From: Streptomyces sp. WMMB303
Lineage (GTDB): Bacteria > Actinomycetota > Actinomycetes > Streptomycetales > Streptomycetaceae
Length of the DNA: 64,000 nucleotides
Reading direction: 5' to 3'
NCBI RefSeq assembly: GCF_029351045.1
Contig: NZ_JARKIN010000001.1
Coordinates: forward strand, 5,983,001 to 6,047,000
Shown here: positions 25,400 through 33,881 of the stretch, one piece after another
Layout: each line of letters begins with the position of its first letter
Numbering within the stretch: position 1 is the stretch's first letter
Notes under the pieces: generated by a model
Databases searched by the model: none
Told to the model about the DNA's origin: nothing
Seen by the model: the letters and a program-made list of their open reading frames with translations, nothing else
Made by a program: the position numbers and the translations under genes

Positions 25400-28300
25400 A
25401 TGGCCAGGTTCGACATCGGTGAGGGTCTGCCGTTGACGGCGGCGCAGTCGGGGATGTGGTTCACCCAGCAGCTCGCGCCGGACAGTCCCTGCCTCCAGCC
25501 CGCCGAGGTGGTCGAGATCCGGGGCGCCGTCGACGAGGAGCTGCTGGAGCGCGCCCTGCGCCGCACCGTCACGGAGACGGAGGCGCTGCGCGTCCGGTTC
25601 GTCCCCGAGGGGCCCGAAGGAGGCCGCGGCGTCCGGCAGGTCGTCGAGCCCTGCGAGGGCTGGCCGCTGCACCGCCTCGATCTGCGGGGCGAGCCCGACC
25701 CCTGGGCCGCGGCGCACTCCTGGATGCGGGCGGACCTGGAGTCGCCGCTGGACATGCGCGGCGCCGGGCTGTTCTCGTTCGGCCTGCTGCGCACGGGCGA
25801 CGCCCGCTACCTCCTCTACATCAGCAGCCACCACATCCTGATGGACGGCTACGCCACCAGCCTGTTCCTGCCGCGCGTCGCCGAGGTCTACACCGCGCTG
25901 GAGGCCGGTGCCCCCGTACCGCCCACCCGGCTGGCGCCACTGCGGCAGGCGCTGGAGGAAGAGGCCGCCTACGCGGGCTCCGAGCGGATGCGGCGGGACC
26001 GCGACTACTGGTCCGGCGAGCTGGAGCGGTGCGCCGCGGCCACCCACCAGGCGCCGGGCCGGCTGCCCAGGCCGGCGCCCTCTTTCGTACGGGAGACCGG
26101 CCATCTGGACCCGGAGACGGCGGGGAAGCTGCGCGCGCTGGCCCGTGGCGCACGCACCGGGCTCGCGACCGTGGCCATGGCGGCGCTGGCCCTCTACGTC
26201 CAGCGGCTCGCGGACGACCGCCGGGAGGACGCAGTCGTGGACATGACCGTCGCGGCGCGCGGTCCGGCCAGCCGCGACGTCCCGTGCATGGTCGCCAACG
26301 TGCTGCCGCTGCGCGTCCCGCAGCCGTCCTCGGGAACCGTCGGCGAACTGCTGCGCAAGACCGCCGCACAGGCCAAGACGCTGCTGCGGCACCAGCGCTA
26401 CTCCTACGTCCACCTGGTACGCGGCCCGCACGCCCGGCGGCCGACGGCCGGAAGGATGGAGGACTGGGGCATCAACGTCATGCTGCACGACCCGCAGATC
26501 AGCTTCGGCCGCCACCCCGCCACGCTGCACAACCTCTCCAACGGCCCGGTCACCGGCATGGCCGTCAACGTCTACGACCGCCCCTCGGACGGCTCCCTGC
26601 GCATCGACTTCCAGTCCGATCCGGAGATCTACCCGGCCGAGCGGATCGCCGCACACCACCGCCGCTTCCTCGCACTGCTGCACACCCTCACCGACGCCAC
26701 CGAGGCGACACCGCTGGCCGACATCGAACTGCTGACGCCGCAGGAGCGGACGCGCGTCCTGGAGTGGGGCCGCGGACCCGAGGCCGATTTCGGCCAAGAG
26801 CTGCTGCACACCGCTTTCGAGGAGCGGGTGCGCGAGGAACCCGCGGCGACCGCGCTGGTGTGCGGCACGGGTACCGGCGCCGTCGCCCTCTCCCGCGGCG
26901 AACTCAACGCGCGCGCCAACCGGCTCGCCCACCTGCTGCTCGCCCGGGGCGCGGGCCCCGGCAGCACCGTCGCGCTCGTACTGCCCCGCACCGCCGACTA
27001 CGCCGTCGCACTGCTGGCCGTCCTCAAGTCCGGCTCCGCCTGCCTGACGCTGGACGCCGACCACCCGATGGCCCGCGCCCGGCAGATGCTCGCCGACACC
27101 GCACCCGTGTGCGTACTGACGGCCGGGCAACCACCCTGCGCCGACTCCCGTCCGCCGCACACGCTCCTCGACCTCGGCGCGGCGGCGACCGCACAAGCCC
27201 TGGAGCAGCAGCCGGCCACCGACCCCGGCGACCGCGACCGGCCCCGCGCGCTGCGGCCGGACGACGTGGCCTACCTCGCCTTCACCTCCGGCACGACGGG
27301 CCGCCCCAAGGGCGTCCAGGTCGAGCACAGGCAGCTGGCCAACCTGTACCACGACCACCGCACCGCGCTGCTGCGCCCCGCGGCGCCCACGCCCGCCTCC
27401 TCGTCCGCCTCCTCGTCCGCATCCGCATCCTCACCCGCGTCCTCGTCCCCGCCCTCGTCCCCGCCCGGACCCGGCCGCCGACTGCGCGCCGCGCAGACCG
27501 CCTCGTTCTGCTTCGACGCCTCCTGGGAAGGATGGCTGTGCCTGGCCGCCGGATACCGGCTCCACCTGATCGAGGACGCCGTACGCCACGACCCGGCCGC
27601 GCTCGCCGAGCAGATCCGGGAAGAGCGCATCGACCTGCTCGCCCTCACCCCCACCCATGTGCGCGCGCTGCTCGCCGCCGGGCTCCTCGACTCCGCCGGG
27701 CACCGGCCGACGGCGTTGATCGTCGGCGGTGAGGCGCTGGACCCCACGCTGTGGCAGCGGCTGCGCGCGCTCCCGGACACGTCCGTGTACAACTGCTACG
27801 GCCCGGCCGAGTGCACGGTCGACGCCGTCTGGTGCCGCCTGGACGAGCAGGGCCCGCACCCGGTCATCGGACGCCCCGGCCACAACGTCCGCGCCTACGT
27901 CCTCGACCGGCACGGACACCTGGCCCCACCCGGCGTCGTCGGCGAACTCCACCTCGGCGGCGCCCAGGTGTCCCGCGGCTACCTGGGCGCGTCCGGTCCG
28001 ACGGCGGAGCGGTTCGGCCCGGACCCGCACGGCCCGCCGGGCGCCCGCCGGTACCGCACCGGAGACCTCGTGCGCTGGACGGAGGACGGCGTACTGGAGT
28101 ATCTCGGCCGCTCCGACATCCAACTGAAGGTGCACGGCGTACGCATCGAACCCCAGGAGATCGAGACGGTACTGGCCCGGCACCCGCACATCGCGCAGGT
28201 CGCCGTCGCCGCACAGCCCGCCGCCGAGGGCGCGACGACCGGCACCGTGCGGCTGGCCGCACACGTGGTGCCCGCGCCACGGAAGGGTCAGCAGCACCCG

Positions 28301-29506
28301 GATCAGGCCCCGGCCCTCGATCCGGTCGAGATGCGCGCCTGGGCCGCCGCCCGGCTGCCGTCCGCCATGGTGCCCGCCGCCTTCTACACCCACGAGGCGC
28401 TGCCCATGACCCCGCAGGGCAAGCTGGACCGCACCGCGCTGCGCACCGCCGCGGCCCCGCTCCTCCCCGCCGCCCGCGCACCCCGCGAGCGGCAGGCCAC
28501 CGACCGGGAGCGAGCCCTGTGCGCCCTGTTCGCCGAGGTCCTCGAACTGCCGCCGAGGAGCCCCGAGGACCTGCCCCGCGTCGGCCCGGACGACGACTTC
28601 TTCGCCCTGGGCGGCCACTCCCTCTCCGGCACCCGCCTGCTGGGCCGCGTCCACGCCGAACTGGGCACGGAACTCTCCCTCGGCGCCCTCTACGAGTCCC
28701 CCACCCCGGGCCAACTGGCCAAACGGCTGGACGCCTCCGCCCACCCGCACCCGTCCGGGGAAGGGACCGACAGCGCCGACAGCGCGCCGGACGCCTACGA
28801 GATGCTGCTCCCCCTGCGCACCCACGGCACGGAGGCGCCGCTGTTCTGCGTCCACCCGGCGGGCGGGCTGGGCTGGTGCTACGCCACACTGCCCCCGCAC
28901 CTGCCGCCGTCCGTCCCCGTCTACGCGTTGCAGGCGCAGGGCCTGCGCGCCGGGGACGCGTCGGCCGCCACCTTCCCCGGCCTGATCTCCGCCTACACCG
29001 CCCGCGTCCGCTCCGTCCAAGCCAACGGCCCCTACCGGCTGCTGGGCTGGTCCCTGGGCGGCGCACTGGCACACGCCGTCGCCGCCCGACTCCAGGACGA
29101 GGGCGAACACGTCGACGTCCTCGCCCTGCTGGACGCCGCACCGCTCGACCGCACCCCGCGCCTGGACCCGGACGCCGGCCCGGCCGTGGTGCGGCGCCTG
29201 ATCACCGAGGCGATGGGCCACGACCTGCCCGACGACACCCGGCTGACTGCCGTCACCCGCATGCTGGCGCACTACGCCTCGCTCCGCCCGACCTGGACCC
29301 CGGCCGTCCACCAAGGCGACGCCCACTACTTCCGCGCCACCGGCACCGCCCCGGACCTGGCACCCGCCCCCGACGCCTGGCACCCCCACCTGACCGGCAC
29401 CCTCACCGTCCACGACCTCCCCTGCACCCACAGCGCCATGGGCCAACCGGAAGCCATGGCCGAGGTGGGCCGCCTGCTGAGCCCCCTGCTGACCCCGGCG
29501 GAGTAA
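25400..29506 (+). CDS. Single-module non-ribosomal peptide synthetase (C-A-T-TE)
   Basis: 1368 residues. The condensation domain (about 10-440) has SSHHILMDGY near 140. The adenylation domain (about 460-1010) has FTSGTTGRPKG, FDASWEGWL, NCYGPAECTVD, YRTGDLVRW, GRSDIQLKVHGVRIEP and PQGKLDR. The carrier domain has FFALGGHSLSGTR (serine near 1073). The thioesterase (about 1135-1368) has the nucleophile in LLGWSLGGALAHA and a late histidine in CTHSAMG. Domain order is that of EntF. Pocket residues read roughly D, A, E, T, I, G, C, V, D, closest by eye to codes for basic amino acids; low certainty. A Ser/Pro-rich insert (about 664-692) lies between core motifs A3 and A4. No other NRPS, MbtH or phosphopantetheinyl transferase gene is in the window. 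Confidence 0.95.
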   Translation: MARFDIGEGLPLTAAQSGMWFTQQLAPDSPCLQPAEVVEIRGAVDEELLERALRRTVTETEALRVRFVPEGPEGGRGVRQVVEPCEGWPLHRLDLRGEPDPWAAAHSWMRADLESPLDMRGAGLFSFGLLRTGDARYLLYISSHHILMDGYATSLFLPRVAEVYTALEAGAPVPPTRLAPLRQALEEEAAYAGSERMRRDRDYWSGELERCAAATHQAPGRLPRPAPSFVRETGHLDPETAGKLRALARGARTGLATVAMAALALYVQRLADDRREDAVVDMTVAARGPASRDVPCMVANVLPLRVPQPSSGTVGELLRKTAAQAKTLLRHQRYSYVHLVRGPHARRPTAGRMEDWGINVMLHDPQISFGRHPATLHNLSNGPVTGMAVNVYDRPSDGSLRIDFQSDPEIYPAERIAAHHRRFLALLHTLTDATEATPLADIELLTPQERTRVLEWGRGPEADFGQELLHTAFEERVREEPAATALVCGTGTGAVALSRGELNARANRLAHLLLARGAGPGSTVALVLPRTADYAVALLAVLKSGSACLTLDADHPMARARQMLADTAPVCVLTAGQPPCADSRPPHTLLDLGAAATAQALEQQPATDPGDRDRPRALRPDDVAYLAFTSGTTGRPKGVQVEHRQLANLYHDHRTALLRPAAPTPASSSASSSASASSPASSSPPSSPPGPGRRLRAAQTASFCFDASWEGWLCLAAGYRLHLIEDAVRHDPAALAEQIREERIDLLALTPTHVRALLAAGLLDSAGHRPTALIVGGEALDPTLWQRLRALPDTSVYNCYGPAECTVDAVWCRLDEQGPHPVIGRPGHNVRAYVLDRHGHLAPPGVVGELHLGGAQVSRGYLGASGPTAERFGPDPHGPPGARRYRTGDLVRWTEDGVLEYLGRSDIQLKVHGVRIEPQEIETVLARHPHIAQVAVAAQPAAEGATTGTVRLAAHVVPAPRKGQQHPDQAPALDPVEMRAWAAARLPSAMVPAAFYTHEALPMTPQGKLDRTALRTAAAPLLPAARAPRERQATDRERALCALFAEVLELPPRSPEDLPRVGPDDDFFALGGHSLSGTRLLGRVHAELGTELSLGALYESPTPGQLAKRLDASAHPHPSGEGTDSADSAPDAYEMLLPLRTHGTEAPLFCVHPAGGLGWCYATLPPHLPPSVPVYALQAQGLRAGDASAATFPGLISAYTARVRSVQANGPYRLLGWSLGGALAHAVAARLQDEGEHVDVLALLDAAPLDRTPRLDPDAGPAVVRRLITEAMGHDLPDDTRLTAVTRMLAHYASLRPTWTPAVHQGDAHYFRATGTAPDLAPAPDAWHPHLTGTLTVHDLPCTHSAMGQPEAMAEVGRLLSPLLTPAE

Positions 29507-29704
29507 CAGCCCCCGGGCGGGCGGAGGATCCGCGACGGGGCGGCAGGGGTGTCGCAAGCCGCGTCACCGCTCTCACCGCTCCCATTGAGGGTTTCCCGAC
29601 ATGCAAGAAGGTGGTGACGCACGGGCCGGCGACGAGCGCGGCGGACAGAAATGTCTGGTGGAGGAACGACGACGCCGGCAACAATCCTCACTGGCGGGAT
29701 CGTC

Positions 29705-30334
29705 TCAGTACCCTCCAGGAATGCGGACAGCCAACAGACGGGGGGCGTCTGCTTCCTGGGGCACAGCACAGCCGAGTTCGTATTGGATCTTCCGTAGCGC
29801 GTTCTGGTGGGCCTTTGCGGGGGCGCCGCGCTCGATCGCCTCTCGGTACCCGGTTATGTTGTCGAGTACGTCCGGCCGAAGTCCGGTGTCGCACTGAGGA
29901 AGAAGGGGATCGAAAGAAGAGAGGATCTCCTCGTCCTCTGCGTAGGATATCCAGGTGATTCCTGTTTCACTTTTCAGTGCGGAGAGAGCGACTGCACCCC
30001 GTGATACGGAGCGGATGATCTCCTGCTTGGCCAGGTAAGGCCCCTCCGACTCAATGACGAAGCACCAGTCCTCGTGAGTACCGGCGCGCAACAACGGGCC
30101 GTCGGCGCAGATCATTCCGCTACTGCGCAGCTCATCGATATCCAGTTCAGGAACGTCCTCCTCTTCGAGATCCTCCCCAGCCATTTTGATGGCCTCGGCT
30201 TCCATTCGGTCCACAAGAACGGCGCGACACTCATCACCCGATATCCGGGAGAGAATGTCCGCGGGTGAAATCCTGCGTACGAAGAGAGCGCAGTATCCGG
30301 TGTCGTACAGCTCCGAGTTCGGCAAAAGTTTCAT
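29705..30334 (-). CDS. DUF6461-type protein
   Basis: 209 residues. The beginning (YCALFVRRISPADILSRISGD), the centre (WCFVIESEGPYLAKQEIIRSVSRGAVALSALKSETGITWISYAEDEE) and the acidic insert match what I recall of DUF6461, a family of unknown function in actinomycete accessory regions. No signal peptide or membrane segment. Codon third positions are much less GC-rich than in neighbours, suggesting recent transfer. It is the first of several AT-richer genes between the NRPS and deoA. Confidence 0.75.
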   Translation of the reverse strand: MKLLPNSELYDTGYCALFVRRISPADILSRISGDECRAVLVDRMEAEAIKMAGEDLEEEDVPELDIDELRSSGMICADGPLLRAGTHEDWCFVIESEGPYLAKQEIIRSVSRGAVALSALKSETGITWISYAEDEEILSSFDPLLPQCDTGLRPDVLDNITGYREAIERGAPAKAHQNALRKIQYELGCAVPQEADAPRLLAVRIPGGY

Positions 30335-30414
30335 TTTCGCGATGCCGCCTCACTGGTCAGATCATCACTGTGCGACCTGGTCCCCGGTCGGCGGACCAGG
30401 CCGCAGGGGAGCGG

Positions 30415-30824
30415 GTGCTAGCCGTTTCCGGCACCGGCATCCACCCAGTAGGAATCATTCTCCAGCAGGCGCCACTGCACGGTCTTCCGGCCGAGGTCAC
30501 CACCCACACCCGTATTCTGCTTCTTCGGCATGCTGGCGCGACCGCACTTGGCGGCGGACTCGTAGCCGAGCTGGGCTACTCGCCTCGGTCCGCAGTGCTC
30601 AGCACCGGCTGCACGACCGGGACCGACGCCCTGGTACGCGCCTTCCTGGACGGAGGGTGCGCTGCCTACCTCGCGCCTCGGAGATCCCCAGAGGGAGCAG
30701 CCTTCTGGCTTACTTCTCCGCTTTCTCCTACCAGGTGCCGACTCTCGGCGCCTCGCTGCCCGATGCGGTGACCGGCGCCGGAGCGCTGGGCGGAGACACC
30801 GAACTGTTCCGCCTGTGGACCTGA
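30415..30824 (+). pseudogene. Frameshifted remnant of a cytosolic protein (caspase-fold-like tail)
   Basis: One frame reads GTGIHPVGIILQQAPLHGLP, RILLLRHAGATALGGGL and SAVLSTGCTTGTDALVRAF, then loses sense after PEGAAFW. A second frame takes over with LLAYFSAFSYQVPTLGASLP and ends in GDTELFRLWT before TGA at 30822-30824. Joining the frames near 30700 gives a continuous plausible C terminus, so a one-base change has split the gene. The strand followed by a Ser/Thr-Gly-Cys motif resembles CHAT/caspase-like proteins, but this family call is weak. The true N terminus is also unclear; GTG 30415 is the first reasonable start. Confidence 0.6.
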
Positions 30825-30840
30825 CGACCGGGCACGCCGG

Positions 30841-31281
30841 TCAGGCGTGCCCGGGGGCGTCCACCTCGGCCCAGACGGTCTTGCCCGGACCCAGCCGCGC
30901 GCTCACGTCCCACCGGGAGGCCAGCGCGTCGACGAGCAGCAGGCCGCGCCCCCAGTCCTGGTGCGTGGAGGGGGCCAGCCGTACGGGAAGCCCGGGGTAG
31001 GTGTCGGAGACCTCGGCCCGCACCCGTCCGCTCTCCCGGTCGCGGAGGAGCCGCAGTTCGAAGTCACGGCCCGGAACGCGGCCGTGCAGCACCGCATTGG
31101 AGCTGAGCTCCGCGACGATCAGCGTAACCGCCTCGGAGAGCGAGGCGCCGTACGGCACACCCCACACATCCAGCTGGTACGCGGCCAGTCGGCGGGCGAG
31201 CCGCGCGCCGCGCCGGGTCGCGGAGAACCGCTGTACGAACACATCCGTGGTGAGGGGCACTTCGGCCCGGGGAGCGTGCAT
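30841..31281 (-). CDS. ATP-binding protein, RsbW/AbaA-like (HATPase_c)
   Basis: 146 residues, one GHKL ATPase domain: N box LIVAELSSNAVLHGRVPG, G1-like EVSDTYPGLPV and G2 DWGRGLLLVDALASRWDV. It has no histidine kinase dimerisation part. Such short proteins act as anti-sigma factors or as partners in WhiJ/AbaA clusters together with an XRE-DUF5753 regulator and DUF397 proteins, which is the arrangement next door. Divergent from the XRE gene across about 150 bases. It probably binds a regulator in the cytoplasm. Confidence 0.87.
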   Translation of the reverse strand: MHAPRAEVPLTTDVFVQRFSATRRGARLARRLAAYQLDVWGVPYGASLSEAVTLIVAELSSNAVLHGRVPGRDFELRLLRDRESGRVRAEVSDTYPGLPVRLAPSTHQDWGRGLLLVDALASRWDVSARLGPGKTVWAEVDAPGHA

Positions 31282-31435
31282 GATCCCCAGCGTTCCGGGA
31301 CGCCCTGGTCACTGACAGATACGGCACCGGTACAGATCCCGCTGTACTGGTTCACACACTGGACTGGGCCCGCCACCGTCCGTGACCCTGAACGGGTTGA
31401 GCGGGGAAGGCACACGGCACGGAAGGCACGCGACG

Positions 31436-32281
31436 ATGACGTCGGACCAGGACGCGACCGCACCCAGCGAACCCGAAGTCTCGGACGGACTCAAGACCTT
31501 CGGCTCGGTGCTGAAGGCCCTGCGCGACGAGGCGGGCCTCACCCAGGAGGAGTTCGCCCCACGCATCCGCTACTCGACCCACTACGTCGCCAAGATCGAA
31601 CAGGGCAAGCGGTTCCCTCCGGGAGACCTGCCCCAGCGGTCCGAACCGGTACTGGGCCCCCTCGCCGCCAAGATCCTCAAAGCCGCCGCCAAGAGCCTGC
31701 GGCGCAAGGCCGGACTCGCCTCCTGGTTCCAGCAGTGGGCGGGCATCGAAGAGGAAGCGATCACCCTGTACGCCTACGAGTGCCGGGCGATCCCGGGGCT
31801 GTTGCAGCCGGAGGCGTACATCAGGGGCCTGTCCGAACGCAGGCTGCCGCCCCTCACCCCGGAGCAGATCGACTGGCAGGTGACTGCCCGGCTGGAACGC
31901 CAGAACCTTCTGGTCGAGCGCCCCGACACCGCCTTCAGCTTCATCATCGAGCAGTACCTTCTCGAACGCGATCTGGGCGGTCCCGAGGTGACCGCCGCAG
32001 TGATCGACCACCTGCTGGAGATGGGACGCCGGATCAATGTAGAGATCCAGCTCATGCCGGTTCACCAGCCGGAGCACGTGGGTGCTGACGGCCAGATGTA
32101 CCTGGCAGAAACACAGACCAACGAGTGGGTCGGGTACGTGGAGGGACACGAGAGCAGCGCTCTCCTCACCGACCCGAAAGCTGTCAGTGCAATGCTCCAG
32201 CGCTATGGCAAGATGCGCTCACAGGCCCTGAGCCACGAAGCCTCGGTGAGGCTGCTGAAGCAGATGCGAGGAGCGCTATGA
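31436..32281 (+). CDS. XRE-family regulator with DUF5753 (WhiJ-like)
   Basis: 281 residues. The helix-turn-helix is at about 22-75 (FGSVLKALRDEAGLTQEEFAPRIRYSTHYVAKIEQGKRFPP). DUF5753 covers about 100-275 (YAYECRAIPGLLQPEAYIRGL, RQNLLVERPDTAFSFIIEQYLLER, VEIQLMPV, and the C-terminal KAVSAMLQRYGKMRSQALSHEASVRLLKQM). These regulators pair with small DUF397 proteins that modulate them and are known from developmental clusters in S. coelicolor (whiJ and relatives). The stop codon overlaps the DUF397 start (ATGA). ATG 31436 is preferred over a more distal GTG at 31382. Confidence 0.93.
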   Translation: MTSDQDATAPSEPEVSDGLKTFGSVLKALRDEAGLTQEEFAPRIRYSTHYVAKIEQGKRFPPGDLPQRSEPVLGPLAAKILKAAAKSLRRKAGLASWFQQWAGIEEEAITLYAYECRAIPGLLQPEAYIRGLSERRLPPLTPEQIDWQVTARLERQNLLVERPDTAFSFIIEQYLLERDLGGPEVTAAVIDHLLEMGRRINVEIQLMPVHQPEHVGADGQMYLAETQTNEWVGYVEGHESSALLTDPKAVSAMLQRYGKMRSQALSHEASVRLLKQMRGAL

Positions 32282-32466
32282 GCACCGAACTGGACTGGCA
32301 CAAGAGCAGCTACAGCGGCAGTAGCGGCGACAACTGCGTCGAGGTCGCTGTCGGGTCGGAGACGGTCCACGTCCGCGACTCGAAGGACACCGGGATCCGC
32401 CCTCTCGCCGTCTCGCCCACCGCATGGGCAGCCTTCACCACTCAGACGGCGACCACCACCCTGTGA
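32278..32466 (+). CDS. DUF397 protein, copy 1
   Basis: 62 residues: LDWHKSSYSGSSGDNCVEVA, VHVRDSKDTGIRPLAVSPTAW, the standard DUF397 layout. It is translationally coupled to the XRE-DUF5753 gene and probably binds that regulator, as in WhiJ-type clusters. Copy 2 (32722-32916) differs at only a few positions. Confidence 0.93.
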   Translation: MSTELDWHKSSYSGSSGDNCVEVAVGSETVHVRDSKDTGIRPLAVSPTAWAAFTTQTATTTL

Positions 32467-32597
32467 GCTGACCACTCAGCCGTCGGCGGGGCGGAGCACC
32501 ACCCGTCCGCCCCGCCACTCAGCGGTCACCCGGCGCCCAGCACCAGTTCGTCCTGCTCGGCGACGGCCTTCTTGCCCGGTTGAGCGGCCAAACAGCG

Positions 32598-32721
32598 CCT
32601 TCGGCTTCGTTGTCGACCAATGCCTTCTGGACCAATGCATGGGCGGCACGGATGCCACCCGCAGCCCCTCGATCGCATCCTGGAGATGGGAAGCCGGACG
32701 AACGCGGAGATGAGGAGCGCT
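32598..32721 (+). pseudogene. Decayed 3' fragment of a second XRE-DUF5753 gene
   Basis: The stretch reads as a degraded copy of 31927-32278: FGFVVDQCLLDQ corresponds to FSFIIEQYLLER, and at DNA level the CTGGAGATGGGA block and the final GAGGAGCGCTATGAGCAC are shared. Stops, a frameshift and an internal deletion break it. It shows that the regulator-DUF397 pair was duplicated in tandem and that one regulator copy was lost while its DUF397 survived. Confidence 0.75.
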
Positions 32722-32916
32722 ATGAGCACGGCCGATGACCTGTCCTGGTTCAAGAGCAGCTACAGCGGAGGGGAAGGTGACAACTGCGTCGAGGTCGCTG
32801 TCGGGCCGGAGACGGTCCACGTCCGCGACTCGAAGGACACCGGAATCCGCCCCCTCGCCGTCTCGCCCACCGCATGGGCAGCCTTCACCGCGCGGACGGC
32901 GGCCACCATCCTGTGA
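32722..32916 (+). CDS. DUF397 protein, copy 2
   Basis: 64 residues: LSWFKSSYSGGEGDNCVEVA and VHVRDSKDTGIRPLAVSPTAW. From GVEVA onward it is nearly identical to copy 1, and the match continues about 45 bases past both stop codons. Its own regulator has decayed, so it may act on the intact regulator upstream. GAGGAGCGCT before the ATG is retained as ribosome-binding site. Confidence 0.9.
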   Translation: MSTADDLSWFKSSYSGGEGDNCVEVAVGPETVHVRDSKDTGIRPLAVSPTAWAAFTARTAATIL

Positions 32917-33138
32917 GCTGACCACCCGGCTGCTGGCGGGGTGGAGCGCTACCTGTGGCGGCAACGCCTTCCTACGCGGCCGAGCGGCCCGCCGCCCTTG
33001 CCCCTGCTTGGCCAGCCGCCACGTCGTCAACTGCGCTTCTCCTCACCCGTGCTGAGGCAGCAACCGGCGGCAGCCGGCGTCGAACTGCCATGAACTGTTC
33101 ACTGACATCAACACGGCGCATCGACGATTGGGCACGCG

Positions 33139-33726
33139 ATGCACACTGAACTCCTACGCACCTGTCCCACACAATCCGTTGACACAATCCACTACATATA
33201 CCCCGATGCGGTCGGAGTCAGCGACCTCGAAGGGATCCGGCTGCAACTGGCGAACGGGGTCGATGTCTATCTGAGTTCGGGAACCGACTGGACGTTGACC
33301 TGGGATGAACGTGCCGATTCAGATCTTCCCGGTTGGTGCTACCCGACAAGCAGCTGGGAACCGCGACCGCTGGAAGGGAAAATCCCTCAAGAGCTGGGAC
33401 ACTGCCGGGAAATTGACGAGATCAGGAATGCCGCACGGGAGATCTACGGCTTGTCGATCACTTATGCGCGCGTCGAGATCAGAGCAACAGCCGGAGCAAT
33501 CATGATCAACAAAGTGGGGAGAATCGCGTCGGGTGACGAGCAAGGAAAATTCGTGAAAATCGAAGAGTTTTCTGGCGCTCCTACCAGCTATTTGGTTCTC
33601 ACCGCATCGGACCGCGATTTTCAGCTCGCCGGGGGCGACGAGTGGGTGGAGGACTACGCTTCGCTTGAGCAGTTCTTCGAGGAAGCCCGATGGGTGGTGG
33701 CATGGGAGGACGATTCACAGGCCTGA
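33139..33726 (+). CDS. Hypothetical protein, AT-richer, possibly horizontally acquired
   Basis: 195 residues. No family recognised. It looks like a soluble single-domain protein with alternating strands and helices: YPDAVGVSDLEGIRLQLANGVDVYLSSGTDWTLTWDE, a central helix (REIDEIRNAAREIYG), then ARVEIRATAGAIMINKVGRI and an acidic C terminus (DYASLEQFFEEARWVVAWEDD). Composition and size recall immunity or SUKH-like accessory proteins, but no motif supports that. GC content is clearly below that of its neighbours. It stands alone, 220 bases after the DUF397 duplication. Confidence 0.7.
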   Translation: MHTELLRTCPTQSVDTIHYIYPDAVGVSDLEGIRLQLANGVDVYLSSGTDWTLTWDERADSDLPGWCYPTSSWEPRPLEGKIPQELGHCREIDEIRNAAREIYGLSITYARVEIRATAGAIMINKVGRIASGDEQGKFVKIEEFSGAPTSYLVLTASDRDFQLAGGDEWVEDYASLEQFFEEARWVVAWEDDSQA

Positions 33727-33881
33727 CCCGTCAAAAGCACCGGGGAACGGGTGAAGCAAGATCCCTTCGCCCATTCTCGCGAGCAGGTGAGAACTTGCGC
33801 ACACGCCTCGTGCGAGAGGTCGGCCGGCCCTGTCGACCTCGGCGACCACGTCAACACCCCGGACCGCGCATGGGCAGCGAA

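Larger units (their letters stand above)
32284..32960 (+). repeat. Tandem direct duplication spanning the two DUF397 genes
   Basis: 32284-32510 and about 32730-32960 are homologous, highest over 32310-32480 versus 32760-32930. Downstream tails match too (both begin CTGTGAGCTGACCAC after the last codon). Confidence 0.85.

Noticed and set aside
25161..25436. 91-codon open frame upstream of the NRPS
   Set aside because: Overlaps the NRPS start in another frame, has an Arg/Cys-rich translation and no ribosome-binding site. The stretch is better read as the NRPS promoter region.
29507..29704. Possible transposase remnant after the NRPS
   Set aside because: The composition changes here and one frame looks vaguely protein-like (FPTCKKVVTHGP, NVWWRNDDAGNNPHW), but I could not match it to any insertion sequence and no terminal repeats were visible.
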